Shown piece by piece: positions 49,671-58,833 of a stretch of 64,000 nt of DNA. The notes below the pieces were generated by a model. The model saw only the letters and a program-made list of their open reading frames with translations. It was not told where the DNA came from and did no database searches. Origin of the DNA: JADGNZ01 sp963715895. GTDB lineage: Bacteria > Acidobacteriota > Thermoanaerobaculia > Gp7-AA8. Positions within the stretch are counted from its first letter, which is position 1. Each line of letters opens with the position of its first letter. The stretch is from contig OY970284.1 in assembly GCA_963715895.1 (NCBI GenBank), positions 2,232,001-2,296,000 of the forward strand. The letters are read 5' to 3'. The translations under genes and the position numbers were made by a program.

Positions 49671-49834
49671 GGCACAGACAAGAGTGTCTGTGCCACATTG
49701 ATCTGCGGCTGCGGGGGTGTAGCTGCCACGCCACTGGGCACAGACAAGAGTGTCTGTGCCACATTGTTCCGCGGATGCAGGAGGATCCCTGCCACAGGCG
49801 GAGACGTATGTGGCACAGACACTCTTGTCTGTGC
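49671..49834. repeat. Three GGCACAGACA palindromes
   Basis: Perfect 9-10-bp hairpins GGCACAGACA-AGAG-TGTCTGTGCC at 49671-49694 and 49737-49760, and the inverted-order GCACAGACActctTGTCTGTGC at 49813-49834. They fill the gap between the membrane-protein gene and the 145-residue gene. Same family as 30505-30536. Confidence 0.85.
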
Positions 49835-49857
49835 TGTTGCCATCGTGCGAATGCGAG

Positions 49858-50295
49858 TCATGGCCGCCGCAGCCTCAACAACGCGCCGTGATCTCCCTGC
49901 CAGATCACATCCACCGGCATGCGCAGACTCACCCCGAAGACGGCGATGTACTTCGCAGAAAGGAAGTTCTGTTGAAGGTGCCGATTGTCCGGCGTCACCA
50001 ACGGCAGCACTTCGCGGCCGGTGAGAAAGTAGCTGGCGCGGTAGTAGGCGTAGGAATAGCCGTCATCCCATCCCATCGCCGGCACGATGACGGCGATGGT
50101 GTCGCCCGGCTTCGTGTGCTCGCGAAGGTCAGCGAGAAAATGCGGATATTGCGGCCACTGGCGATCGTAGAAACCGTCCAGGGCGCGTGCGAGCGGTTGG
50201 CGATCGGTGAACACGAGCTGCAGCATGCGTACACCGATGGACGTCGCCACGATGGCTGCGAGGCAGAGGATGGTGAGCGCGCGGCGGAGAGTCAC
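49858..50295 (-). CDS. Small membrane-anchored protein of unknown function
   Basis: A 145-residue protein from the GTG at 50295. One N-terminal membrane segment (LTILCLAAIVATSIGVRML), then a soluble part with YDRQWPQYPHFLADLREH, PGDTIAVIVPAMGWDDGYSY. The soluble part resembles the periplasmic tail of GT-C type proteins, so it may have split from one, but no match is claimed. It lies 16 nt after the sugar-transferase gene. Confidence 0.55.
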   Translation of the reverse strand: MTLRRALTILCLAAIVATSIGVRMLQLVFTDRQPLARALDGFYDRQWPQYPHFLADLREHTKPGDTIAVIVPAMGWDDGYSYAYYRASYFLTGREVLPLVTPDNRHLQQNFLSAKYIAVFGVSLRMPVDVIWQGDHGALLRLRRP

Positions 50296-50311
50296 ACGCG
50301 CGATTGTCGCA

Positions 50312-51754
50312 CTATGAAGCGCCGCGGCCCGACAACACGGCCGGAATCGTCCGGAGAAGGATCTTCAGATCGAGCGACGGCGACCAGTTGTCGATGTACT
50401 GCAGGTCGAGCTGCATCCAGCGGTCGAAGTCGACGTTGTTACGGCCGCTGACCTGCCAAAGGCAGGTCAGCCCAGGCTTCATCGACAGCCGGCGGCGGTG
50501 CCAGCGGTGATAGGCCGCCACTTCCTCGGGGATGGGCGGGCGTGGACCGACGAGGCTCATGTCACCCTTCAGCACGTTCCAGAGCTGCGGCAGCTCATCG
50601 AGCGAGAACTTCCGGAGAACCCGGCCGACGGCGGTGACGCGCGGGTCGGATTTCGCCTTGAACACCGGTCCGGTCATTTCATTTAAGTGAGTAACCTCGC
50701 CGCGCCGCTCGTGTGCATCTTCGAACATCGTCCGGAACTTGAAGAGCGTGAAGACCCGCCCGTTGAGGCCCATCCGCGTTTGCCTGAAGAGGATCCCGCC
50801 GGGTGAGGAGAGCTTGATGGCGATGGCGGCGATGGCGATGCCGGGAAGGGCCAGCATCAGAAGGAGCATCGAAACGGCCACGTCCAGCAGACGTTTGAGG
50901 GCCAGTTGCGATTCATTCGACGGCGTGGTGGTGAAGGTCAGGAACGGAATCCCTTCCAGCTCTTCGAGCTCGACGCGGGCCACGCGGTTCGGGAAGAAGT
51001 TCATGGCCACGCGGGCGCGGATGCCAAGCTCTTCGCACATCAGGAAGATCTGCTTCATCTCGTCGAGCTTCTTGCGCGTGACGGCGAAGACGATCTCGTC
51101 GATCGGCTCCGCAAACTGTCCCCCCTCGAGAAGGCGGCGAAGGTCGGGAACGGTGCCGTAGACGCGGAAACGCGCCCAGCCGTTCGAGAGGCGATGTCCA
51201 TCCGAGACGAAGCCGAGGATCTTGTAGCCCCAGTACTTATGCCCTTCGATCGTGCGGGCCACTTCGATGGCGCGGCGCCCGGTGCCGACGATCAGGATGG
51301 TCCGGTAATTGAGACCCTTCGCCCGCACGTAGCGGGCAATGATCCGGACGACGACTTTCTCGAGAACGAGGAGCAGCGCCGCCAGAACGCCGAAGAGAAC
51401 GAACCATGCCCGCGACAGTTGCCGCAGCGGCATCAGGTAGGCCAGCGTGGCCAGGATGGCGTTGCCGACCAGGACCACGCGGATGGCCGTCAGCGCCTCG
51501 CGCAGGAGCGGGACCGTGCGGTGGCTGTGATAGCTGTGATAGCTGAAGAGGAGGACAGACCAGAGGATCAGGACGACGGGATAGAGCTTGACGTATTCGC
51601 GAAGAGGAAACAGGCCCGTCGGGAACTGCCCGGGCGCGATCCTCGGCAGGACGAGGTCGCGAATGAAGAAAGCGGCAAAGAAAGCGGCCGTCGTAAGCGC
51701 GAGGTCGGCAACATAGACGACCCGCGCGATCATGCGCGCCTTTTCTTTAAGCAT
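50312..51754 (-). CDS. Undecaprenyl-phosphate sugar-1-phosphate transferase (WbaP/CpsE-type)
   Basis: A 480-residue polyprenyl-phosphate glycosyl-1-phosphate transferase. The N-terminal half has four membrane helices and a CoA-binding-like Rossmann fold (TILIVGTGRRAIEVARTIEG). The catalytic part has LKRLLDVAVSMLLLMLALPG, SSPGGILFRQTRMGLNGRVF, TLFKFRTMFEDAHER and SLVGPRPPIPEE, with the D-E pair in LRKFSLDELPQLWNVLKGDM. It starts a repeat unit on undecaprenyl phosphate, the first step of capsule/EPS assembly. Confidence 0.92.
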   Translation of the reverse strand: MLKEKARMIARVVYVADLALTTAAFFAAFFIRDLVLPRIAPGQFPTGLFPLREYVKLYPVVLILWSVLLFSYHSYHSHRTVPLLREALTAIRVVLVGNAILATLAYLMPLRQLSRAWFVLFGVLAALLLVLEKVVVRIIARYVRAKGLNYRTILIVGTGRRAIEVARTIEGHKYWGYKILGFVSDGHRLSNGWARFRVYGTVPDLRRLLEGGQFAEPIDEIVFAVTRKKLDEMKQIFLMCEELGIRARVAMNFFPNRVARVELEELEGIPFLTFTTTPSNESQLALKRLLDVAVSMLLLMLALPGIAIAAIAIKLSSPGGILFRQTRMGLNGRVFTLFKFRTMFEDAHERRGEVTHLNEMTGPVFKAKSDPRVTAVGRVLRKFSLDELPQLWNVLKGDMSLVGPRPPIPEEVAAYHRWHRRRLSMKPGLTCLWQVSGRNNVDFDRWMQLDLQYIDNWSPSLDLKILLRTIPAVLSGRGAS

Positions 51755-51846
51755 TCAACCTCTTGGCCGGTGAAACGACTCTCAAAACGATTTGCACCGA
51801 ATGTACTACGGAAACCGGCGGGCCAACGTCCAACGGCACGGCCTTT

Positions 51847-52977
51847 TCAGCGGGCGATGTCCGTGAAGAGCCGCTCGTACGCGTCCGTTACTGCCGTCCA
51901 GCCATACCTCTCACCGGCGCGTGCCCGGGCTGCAAGCCTCATCCGTTCACGCTTTGCCGGCGACGACAGGTATTCCGAAAGTGTGCCTGAAAGGGTCTGG
52001 GACGGCCGGAGCTTGAAGTAACCGGTGGCGTCCCCTCCCACTTCCCGGTTCTCCGGCGTGTCGTTCGCCAGAACGCACCCCCCCGAGGCCATGGCCTCGA
52101 TCATGGCCGGATGCGTCCCCCCAACCTCGGTGGCCTGGATATAGATGAGCGCGTTGCGCTGCAGCGTCCGGTAGTCGTTCCCATAAAGCGCGCCGGGAAA
52201 GAGGATGGACTTCGAGGCGTGGCCTCGGAGCTCGGACTCGAGATCGCGTGCATAGGAGGCGGAGCCGAGCATGACCAGAGCCGGGGGTTGACCCCCAGTC
52301 CTAGCGATCTGCTCGTACGCCAACACGACCTCCAGCGGATTGTTCTCCGGCTCGAAGCGGCTGACATAAAGAATGTAGTTGCCGGCCTCGACGCCGAGGC
52401 GCTGAAGGACGTCGCTGTCATGCTCGGCTGGGAACTCCGCGCCGTAGGGGATCATCACCGGCTCGATGCCGTAGTGCTGGCGGTAGTAATCGGCGATCAC
52501 GCCGGCATCGGCGACCACGCGATTGGCGAAGAGCGCCGAGAACGACTCGCCGATGGCGTAGACCGCCTTGCCGGCCACGTTCCATTTGCGTCGATGCCGC
52601 TCGATGCCGTCGACATTGATCGCTACCGGAATCCGGGCCGCGCGCAGCAGCGGCAGGACAAAGGCATTCGCCGCGTTGCAGAGAAGGACGACGTCGAAAT
52701 CGCGCCGCAGCGCATCGAGCGCGGAGAGCAGGGTATGGCTCACGGTTTCGAGGTATTTGTGGTGAAAGGCGGGGAGGACGATGCGTTGAACCGCGTTCCA
52801 GAAATCGGTTGTCGGTTGTCGGTTGTCGGTTGTCGGAATGACTTCCCGGCAGTAAACAGCCACCTCATGTCCACGCTCCGCCAGCCTCTTCGACAGTTCC
52901 GCGGCGAAGGTCTCGAAGCCGCCGTAGCGCGGAGGGATGCCGCGCGTGCCGGCGATGGCGATCTTCAACGAAACCAT
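51847..52977 (-). CDS. Family 4 glycosyltransferase (DUF1972-type)
   Basis: A 376-residue GT-B enzyme. IAIAGTRGIPPRYGGFETFA marks the DUF1972 N-terminal domain; YILYVSRFEPENNPLEVVLA opens the C-terminal domain, and E in ATEVGGTHPAMIEAMASGG is the EX7E nucleotide-sugar site. One arm of the GGTTGTC family (52803-52840) adds IPTTDNRQPTTDFWN in frame. The ATG at 52977 is chosen because it overlaps the upstream gene by only 13 nt. It adds a sugar to a growing glycan in the EPS pathway. Confidence 0.88.
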   Translation of the reverse strand: MVSLKIAIAGTRGIPPRYGGFETFAAELSKRLAERGHEVAVYCREVIPTTDNRQPTTDFWNAVQRIVLPAFHHKYLETVSHTLLSALDALRRDFDVVLLCNAANAFVLPLLRAARIPVAINVDGIERHRRKWNVAGKAVYAIGESFSALFANRVVADAGVIADYYRQHYGIEPVMIPYGAEFPAEHDSDVLQRLGVEAGNYILYVSRFEPENNPLEVVLAYEQIARTGGQPPALVMLGSASYARDLESELRGHASKSILFPGALYGNDYRTLQRNALIYIQATEVGGTHPAMIEAMASGGCVLANDTPENREVGGDATGYFKLRPSQTLSGTLSEYLSSPAKRERMRLAARARAGERYGWTAVTDAYERLFTDIAR

Positions 52978-53996
52978 CCGGCGAGCTGACGGTCGGAGAC
53001 ACGGCGGCGGCTCTGGATGGCGCGTCGTTTTTCCATGATCCGGCGCCGATTCTTCCACAGCCATGCGAGCGCCGGAAGGGAGCTCCTCTCGATCGTGAGC
53101 GTGGCTACGATGGCCACGAGGTCGCGGGTCAGCTCGAACGGCGCGTTGCGCAGAGCCAGGTAAAGCCCTTCGTTCTTGAGCCGCAGCAGGAAGCGGTTCT
53201 TGACGCCGTGCATGTTCGTCACCGCGGACAGAGTGCGCCGCTTTTCCGGCGTGACGGTGCGGACGTGATGGGCGACGGCGTCGGGAACATGAATCGCGCG
53301 CCAGCCGAGGAGCTGGCCGCGCCAGGCGACGTCGGCATCTTCGCGAAAGGTAAAGAAATCCTCATCGAGGAACTCGCCGCCGACGGTGACGTCGCGGATG
53401 AAAGACATGGAGTAGAGAGCGGCGGCGCCGGAGACGCCGAAGACCTCGCGGTTGCGGGGTTGCGCGGTTGCGGGGTCTCGCGGTGGGGTAGCGCTAAGCG
53501 AAGCACCGCGAGACTGCGCAACCTCGAGACCCCGCGACCCCTCGTGCCGCATCCCCTGGTCAATATCGAAATGTCTCCCGGACCGCGTCATCCGGATGCC
53601 TTTCGAATCGACGAGCTTTGTCTCCGCCTGCAGCAGCGTTCCCGTGGCCATTCCGATTTCACCTGTCAGAGCAGCCACTAACTTCGCCACGTACTCCGGT
53701 TCCAGGAACGCATCAGGATTGAGCAGGAAAACGAAGTCACCCCGTGCGACCCGCACGCCCTGATTCACGGCGGCGCTGAAGCCGCGGTTGGCATCGTTGA
53801 TGATCTGTTTCGCCTTGGGATAGCACTCGCGAACCAGGGCTGTCGAATCATCATCAGAGGCATTGTCGACGTGAATCAGCTCGACCTCGGAATAGGTTTG
53901 CGCGGCCAGAGCGGCGAGGCAGCGGCAGAGAAAAGGCGCGCTGTTCCAAGTGACGATGATGACGGAGACGATCCCGTTCGTCAGGCGCCGCTCCAT
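52965..53996 (-). CDS. Family 2 glycosyltransferase with a repeat insertion
   Basis: A 343-residue GT2 of the rhamnosyltransferase type. SVIIVTWNSAPFLCRCLAAL starts the fold, DFVFLLNPDAFLEPEYV carries the metal site; RHEGSRGLEVAQSRGASLSA and TPPRDPATAQPRNREVFGVS show an insertion from the CGCGAGACC repeat family (53446-53545) just before the conserved GAAALY strand. The frame is kept. The ATG at 53996 overlaps the previous gene by 16 nt. Confidence 0.85.
   Translation of the reverse strand: MERRLTNGIVSVIIVTWNSAPFLCRCLAALAAQTYSEVELIHVDNASDDDSTALVRECYPKAKQIINDANRGFSAAVNQGVRVARGDFVFLLNPDAFLEPEYVAKLVAALTGEIGMATGTLLQAETKLVDSKGIRMTRSGRHFDIDQGMRHEGSRGLEVAQSRGASLSATPPRDPATAQPRNREVFGVSGAAALYSMSFIRDVTVGGEFLDEDFFTFREDADVAWRGQLLGWRAIHVPDAVAHHVRTVTPEKRRTLSAVTNMHGVKNRFLLRLKNEGLYLALRNAPFELTRDLVAIVATLTIERSSLPALAWLWKNRRRIMEKRRAIQSRRRVSDRQLAGWFR
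53446..53545. repeat. CGCGAGACC/GCGGTTGCGG hairpin inside a GT2 gene
   Basis: GCGGTTGCGGGGTTGCGCGG with GGTCTCGCGGTG on the left pairs with CACCGCGAGACTGCGCAACC and TCGAGACCCCGCGACCCC on the right, with GGGTAGCGCTAAGCGAAG between. About 33 codons are added, no stop. Confidence 0.8.
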
Positions 53997-54988
53997 CGCG
54001 TGAAGGCCTTCCGCATCACGCCTGCGTATGCGCGCGCGGCGCTCCAGCGCCCGAGGTGACGATGGGCGATGCCGAGGAGGGCCAGCGGCATGCGGAGAAG
54101 CATCCCGAGGACGATCGCCCACCGCAGCGCCTCGGCCTGGCCGGGTGTAAGCCACTTGCGCGCGTAGAGCCACATGTTGCGATACCAGAGCGCAATGAAC
54201 TCGGCGAAAGGGATGTGCTCGAGAGAAGCGCCGCCGAAATGCCGGGCCCGCGCCGCCGGGACGACGAAGATCGTGTGTCCGGCCGCAGCCAGACGCCGGC
54301 AATAGTCGACGTCCTCGAACCACGCCGGCGCGAATCTCTCATCGAGCGGTCCGACCTCGGCGAAGACTTCCCGGCGAAGCAGCAATGCCGCCGCGGCAGG
54401 CTGTTCGACCGGCTGCGGATGCGTCAATTCGAGCTCACGATAACGGTAATGTGCGGTCATCCGGTTGGCCGGGAGAAGCTTGTCGATGCCGAACACCTCG
54501 CTGACCAGCGTGGCCAGCGTCGGCAACCGGCGTAACTGAAACTCGCGCTGCGAGTCGCCTGCCTCGTCCGACAACAGCGGCGCTGCCGCGGCGACGACCG
54601 GATTGGCGTCGAGAAACTCGACCAGGATCTCCAGCGCACGCGGCGCGAGCTCACAGTCGGGATTGAGCAGGAAGAAGTAACGTCCGCTGGCCCGGGTGGC
54701 CACGCGGTTGACGCCGGCCGCGAAGCCGTCGTTCGCCGCTCCGCGGAGGACCTCAACGCCGTTGCCGATCGCCGACAGCGTCGCATCCACCGAGGCGTTG
54801 TCGTAAATGATGACCTCGTACGCCAGGCCGCCGCACGCCGCGGCGATCGATTGCAGGCAGCGGTCGATCCATCGCTCGCTGTTCCACGTCACGATGACGA
54901 TCGACAGATCGAGCTGGCGCGTAGCCAGGCCGCGAAGGATTCGAGGCGTCTCGGTCTCCGTCTTCAGCGTTCTGGTTGCCTCTGCCAT
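53981..54988 (-). CDS. Family 2 glycosyltransferase
   Basis: A 335-residue GT2 of the rhamnosyltransferase kind. LSIVIVTWNSERWIDRCLQS, VIIYDNASVDAT and YFFLLNPDCELAPRAL (DxD region) are clear. The later AAALLLRREVFAEVGPLDER and PAWFEDVDYCRRLAAAG carry the ED/WFEDVD acceptor-side motif. Three hydrophobic stretches near the end suggest membrane association. Overlaps the upstream gene by 25 nt and the downstream one by 16 nt, a tightly packed cluster. Confidence 0.9.
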   Translation of the reverse strand: MAEATRTLKTETETPRILRGLATRQLDLSIVIVTWNSERWIDRCLQSIAAACGGLAYEVIIYDNASVDATLSAIGNGVEVLRGAANDGFAAGVNRVATRASGRYFFLLNPDCELAPRALEILVEFLDANPVVAAAAPLLSDEAGDSQREFQLRRLPTLATLVSEVFGIDKLLPANRMTAHYRYRELELTHPQPVEQPAAAALLLRREVFAEVGPLDERFAPAWFEDVDYCRRLAAAGHTIFVVPAARARHFGGASLEHIPFAEFIALWYRNMWLYARKWLTPGQAEALRWAIVLGMLLRMPLALLGIAHRHLGRWSAARAYAGVMRKAFTRWSGA

Positions 54989-56064
54989 TGTTTCACTGCC
55001 TCGATCAGCGGCCGCGTTACGACATCCCAGGCGAAACGCGGCCGGATACCGATCAGGTTAGATACGCACGCCGCGTAGAAACCGTCGTCACGGATCAGCC
55101 GCACGATTCCCTCCGTGACGGCCGCCGCATCCGAAGACGGCACAACGACTCCCAACCCTTCCGCCGCTACCAGCTCGGCGGCGAACCCCTGCTCTGTCGT
55201 GATTACGGGAACTGCCGCCGCGATGGCGTCGAACAGCCGCGTGCGAATGGAGTACGCGGCCTCCGCCGTCGGACGGTGCAGCATGATAGCCACTTTGCTC
55301 CGGCCCAGCCATGCCAGCCGGTCCCCATACGGAGTCCATGAGTCGTTGGCGCTTACAAAGGGCGCGCCGCCGGCGATGAGGGCGTCCAGCCGGTCTTCGC
55401 GGCGCCGGTCGGCCGCATGCCGGTTGGGCCGCGAACGTCCGAGAAAAAGGAGCCGGCAGTCGATTCCGCGCTGATTGGCCGCGACGACGGCCTCGACGGC
55501 GGTGGCCGGATCGAGCCATTCCCACGTTCCGCCGCCCCACAGGATGATGTTCTCCCGTTTCGCGGGTGCAACGACGCCGACATCGTCGATGCCGAACGGG
55601 ATCCCGATCACCGGTCCCCTGGCCTTCCGGTAGAGCTCGCGCTGTTTCTCGGTCGCGACGATGAGAAGGTCTCCCTCTTCCATCGCTTTTTCCACGCGCC
55701 AACGCTCCGCCCTGAGATGGACCCGCTGTCGCATGGAGGGGTGCCGGCCGTACATCTCGCGCAGCTCGAGAAGGACGGGATCGAAAAGGTCGTAGACGAT
55801 ACGCTGCGCGCGCCGCTGCCGCCGGAAGCCGCGCGCCGGCTGGCCGACGAGTACATCTGCCGCTTTCATGGCCACGAGCGCCTCGGCGCTTCCACGCGCG
55901 GCCACGCGGAAGGGCGGCGGCGAGGGGAGATCGCCCTCGCGCTTGCAGATCAGGATCGTCGGGAAATGCCTGGCCAGCTCACCGGCAAAGTGCCAGGCCC
56001 GAATCCCCGGCCCTGCCATCCGCTCACCGACGACATCCGGCGTATGAACCGCGACCCCGAACAT
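54964..56064 (-). CDS. Family 4-like glycosyltransferase
   Basis: A 366-residue GT-B protein. HTPDVVGERMAGPGIRAWHF is an N-terminal donor-side pattern, IILWGGGTWEWLDPATAVEA opens the C-terminal domain, and LFDAIAAAVPVITTEQGFAA the UDP-sugar site region. A strong E-x7-E is not evident, but the fold is clear. Part of the EPS cluster. Confidence 0.82.
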   Translation of the reverse strand: MFGVAVHTPDVVGERMAGPGIRAWHFAGELARHFPTILICKREGDLPSPPPFRVAARGSAEALVAMKAADVLVGQPARGFRRQRRAQRIVYDLFDPVLLELREMYGRHPSMRQRVHLRAERWRVEKAMEEGDLLIVATEKQRELYRKARGPVIGIPFGIDDVGVVAPAKRENIILWGGGTWEWLDPATAVEAVVAANQRGIDCRLLFLGRSRPNRHAADRRREDRLDALIAGGAPFVSANDSWTPYGDRLAWLGRSKVAIMLHRPTAEAAYSIRTRLFDAIAAAVPVITTEQGFAAELVAAEGLGVVVPSSDAAAVTEGIVRLIRDDGFYAACVSNLIGIRPRFAWDVVTRPLIEAVKQWQRQPER

Positions 56065-56075
56065 GGGCGCGCACT

Positions 56076-56939
56076 TTACCGCGTGAAGAGCCCCTGCAAC
56101 ATGCCGCGAATGGAGGTCCGGCCGCGCAGCGCGAGCTTGACGTCTTCGAGCAGCAACGCCCCGATGCGGCCGACGCCGCGATGCCGCCGGGCCACAAGGT
56201 AGCGGTTGCGCGTGCGCAGCCGGAGCGCGTCAGGCCCGAGAAGCGGCGCCGATTGCGAGCCGAGATGCGTGGCTTTGATCACCGGGAGGACCGCGGTTCG
56301 CCACCCGGATTCGTGGAGCCGGGCGCAGAGGTCGACGTCTTCGTAGTAGGCAAAGAGGGTTTCATCGAAGATGTTCGTGCCGAGAGCTTCGCGGCGGTAG
56401 AGCGCGGCGGTGGCGGAGACGCCCCAGGTTGGGTTGCTTGGTTGCTTGGTTGCTTGGTTGCTTCGCATCCGGGGTGACTCAGCAACCGAGCAACCAGGCA
56501 ACTCAGCAACCGTCAACCCATTCCTTGCCTGCCTAAAGGTGCCGTCGCTGATATCGATCCCGGCACCGTCGATCGTCGTTTCGTCGCGGCGGAGGATTGT
56601 CTGCACGGCGGCGAGCCCGGAATCGGCATCGAGCGCGGCCGAGACTGTCGCCAGCCAGTCGCGGTCGAGGACGACGTCGTTATTGATGAGCGCGATATAG
56701 ATGCCGGTGGCGTGACGATACGCTTCGTTATTGCCGCCGGCGAAGCCGAGGTTGGCCTCGCTGCGGAAGACGTGCAGACCGTGGCGGAAGGCGATGCGCT
56801 CCGCGGCCGGCGTGCGGGAACCGTTATCGAACACGATTACCTCGCGCGGCGGCAGCGTCTGTGAGGCGATGGAGTCGAGGCAGGCCAGCAGCATCCCGCC
56901 GCCGTCGATGTCGAGAACGATCACCGAGACGTCAGTCAT
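56076..56939 (-). CDS. Family 2 glycosyltransferase with a repeat insertion
   Basis: A 287-residue GT2. VSVIVLDIDGGGMLLACLDS and VIVFDNGSRTPAAERI begin the fold, YIALINNDVVLDRDW holds the metal site, and FAYYEDVDLCARLHESGW the ED motif. The stretch GLTVAELPGCSVAESPRMRS then NQATKQPSNPTWGVSATAAL is encoded by a GGTTGCTTGGTTGC hairpin (56428-56518) inserted just before the GAAALY-equivalent (SATAALY) strand, the same place as in the GT2 gene at 52965. Frame kept. Confidence 0.85.
   Translation of the reverse strand: MTDVSVIVLDIDGGGMLLACLDSIASQTLPPREVIVFDNGSRTPAAERIAFRHGLHVFRSEANLGFAGGNNEAYRHATGIYIALINNDVVLDRDWLATVSAALDADSGLAAVQTILRRDETTIDGAGIDISDGTFRQARNGLTVAELPGCSVAESPRMRSNQATKQPSNPTWGVSATAALYRREALGTNIFDETLFAYYEDVDLCARLHESGWRTAVLPVIKATHLGSQSAPLLGPDALRLRTRNRYLVARRHRGVGRIGALLLEDVKLALRGRTSIRGMLQGLFTR
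56428..56518. repeat. GGTTGCTTGGTTGCTT hairpin inside a GT2 gene
   Basis: Left arm 56431-56465 is four GGTTGCTT units; right arm 56476-56512 is CAGCAACCGAGCAACCAGGC and so on. The loop reads GCATCCGGGGTGA. About 30 codons are added in frame at the same protein position as the insertion at 53446. Confidence 0.85.
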
Positions 56940-58833
56940 GCCGCATCCAGTCGAGGTTCGCCTCTCCGTCGAGGCAGCGCAACTCCACGCGGCCGGAGTC
57001 CGCGACGCTGATATGCGAGTAGCCGTAGATGGCGCCGGTGGGCGCCAACAGGAATGCGCGCCCGCCGAGCTCGATCGTCGCGCCCGTTCTCGACTGGTAG
57101 CGCAGTGTCGACTGGCCGGCTCTTGACAGGAACGAGAGCGTGTCGCCGGCGTGCACGATCCAGCCGCCCTGGTAGAGGAAGCGCGACACGGTCCACTCCG
57201 TCGGAAACAGTTCTCCGCCGTTGTGCGTCACGTGTGCGTCCTCGAATTCGATGCGGTCAGCGGGTTGGCGGCCGTAGGTGAACGCGGCGAAGAGGAGCAG
57301 CGCAAAGATGAGTGGCGCCAGCGATATCTTCACGCGATCGAAAACGCGAACAAGCGGTGGCACTCCAAACAGCACCAGGATCAACACCAGCGCCACACTC
57401 CCCACCACCGCCGCCACATTCGGCCGGATGAAGCTCGGCATCAGCCGCGAAAAATCGCTGTGCCACGTCGTGCTCAGCGTATCGCCGATGAAGTTCTCGC
57501 CCGTGGCGAGGTGAAAGAGGCGCCACGGGAAGGCGGCGCCATGGATGACCAGCATCAGCGTCCAGGCCGTGATGACGGCGCGCGTGCCTCCGATGCGATC
57601 CCACAGAGTTGCCGCGCCGAGCGCCAGGATCGGCATCAGGACGACGATGTAACGGAGCGGGGGAGACCAGCCGCCGTGCCACTCCGAGCGGGGGATCAGG
57701 TAGACGATGTAAAGCAGCGAGGCGCTCATGCCGAGGCGGAAGCCTTCCGGCAGCGCCGGCCAGCGCGGCAGTGCCACGATCGCCAGTGCATAGAGCGGTG
57801 CCTGGAACAGCAGTCCGGCCGCGCCGTCGAGCACGAGACCGAAGAGGCCGAGCCAGTAGAAAATCGGGCCGCTCGGCATCAGTTCCGTCAAGCGGTGCGT
57901 GTTCATGGCGTGGCCGGAGATCAGCCAGGCAACAATGAGGGGAATCGCCACGAGCGCCGCGGCGATGGCGGCTTGCTTCCGCGTCCGCAGCACCCGCGCC
58001 AGTAGGACGATGGCCAGCAGCCCGAAGCGGATCTTGAGCAGCACCAGCGCCAGCGTCGCCGTGATCCATCGTGGCGGCCTGCGCTGGCGGACGCCGCGCA
58101 CGGCCTCGAGGTAGAAAAACGCGGCCGGTACCTCCGGCCAGATCCGCGTTGCATAGAAGATGATCGGCGGCCCGAACGCGATGAGGGGAAAGAGTGCGCG
58201 GGTGGTGGTGTCGGCAATCCCTTCGTCTTCGAGAAAACGGATCGTCGAGCGCGCCAGGAGCGCACCGAACAACGCGATGATGGCGATCGCTCCCGGCACG
58301 CCGCCGAGCGCGTAGCCGGGCATCATCAGAATCGGCAGGAACGGTTCGAGCCGCGAGTACTGCTCGCCGTGAGGCCCGCGCGGGTCTCCCTGCTGCGGAA
58401 CGAGATCGGGCCGGCCAATATCGGAGTGCGCCAGGCCGCGGTACTGATTCGTCAGATCGAGATCGTGATCGCGTACAAGCGATTCGGTCATCAACAGGTA
58501 ATAGGGCTCGTCGCCGTCGATCGGCGTCCGAAGCTGCAGCGGGATCATCACGGCGTATCCGATCGCGGCGATGACGAACGCGCGATTCGCGCTCCACCGG
58601 ACCTCGCCGGAGAGTGCAATGAATCCGAGCGGAATGGCCACGATCGCCGTGGCGGCGGCGACAAAGAGCAGATAGGGGTCGACCTCGACGTGCAACACGC
58701 GGCCGAATGCGATCAGGCCGGCAAACGCCAGAATGGCGCCCAGCTCGAGCTCCAGGCAACGGCGGAGCGTCCGGCCGCGCAGAGAGGCCAGCGAGATGGC
58801 GAGAGCGGCGGCGATTGCGAGAGGGAGGTTCAT
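56932..58833 (-). CDS. Large membrane protein, GT-C (GT39/ArnT-like) glycosyltransferase
   Basis: A 633-residue protein with about eleven hydrophobic segments and a C-terminal soluble beta domain (from residue 535). The first loop, LRTPIDGDEPYYLLMTESLV, has the acidic D-x-D/E-P motif of the ArnT/PMT-type GT-C enzymes, which use polyprenyl-phosphate sugars outside the membrane. The WHSDFSRLMPSFIRPN loop is not recognised. In the cluster it could transfer or polymerise units. The frame on the same strand at 57257-58855 is a shadow. Confidence 0.8.
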   Translation of the reverse strand: MNLPLAIAAALAISLASLRGRTLRRCLELELGAILAFAGLIAFGRVLHVEVDPYLLFVAAATAIVAIPLGFIALSGEVRWSANRAFVIAAIGYAVMIPLQLRTPIDGDEPYYLLMTESLVRDHDLDLTNQYRGLAHSDIGRPDLVPQQGDPRGPHGEQYSRLEPFLPILMMPGYALGGVPGAIAIIALFGALLARSTIRFLEDEGIADTTTRALFPLIAFGPPIIFYATRIWPEVPAAFFYLEAVRGVRQRRPPRWITATLALVLLKIRFGLLAIVLLARVLRTRKQAAIAAALVAIPLIVAWLISGHAMNTHRLTELMPSGPIFYWLGLFGLVLDGAAGLLFQAPLYALAIVALPRWPALPEGFRLGMSASLLYIVYLIPRSEWHGGWSPPLRYIVVLMPILALGAATLWDRIGGTRAVITAWTLMLVIHGAAFPWRLFHLATGENFIGDTLSTTWHSDFSRLMPSFIRPNVAAVVGSVALVLILVLFGVPPLVRVFDRVKISLAPLIFALLLFAAFTYGRQPADRIEFEDAHVTHNGGELFPTEWTVSRFLYQGGWIVHAGDTLSFLSRAGQSTLRYQSRTGATIELGGRAFLLAPTGAIYGYSHISVADSGRVELRCLDGEANLDWMRHD

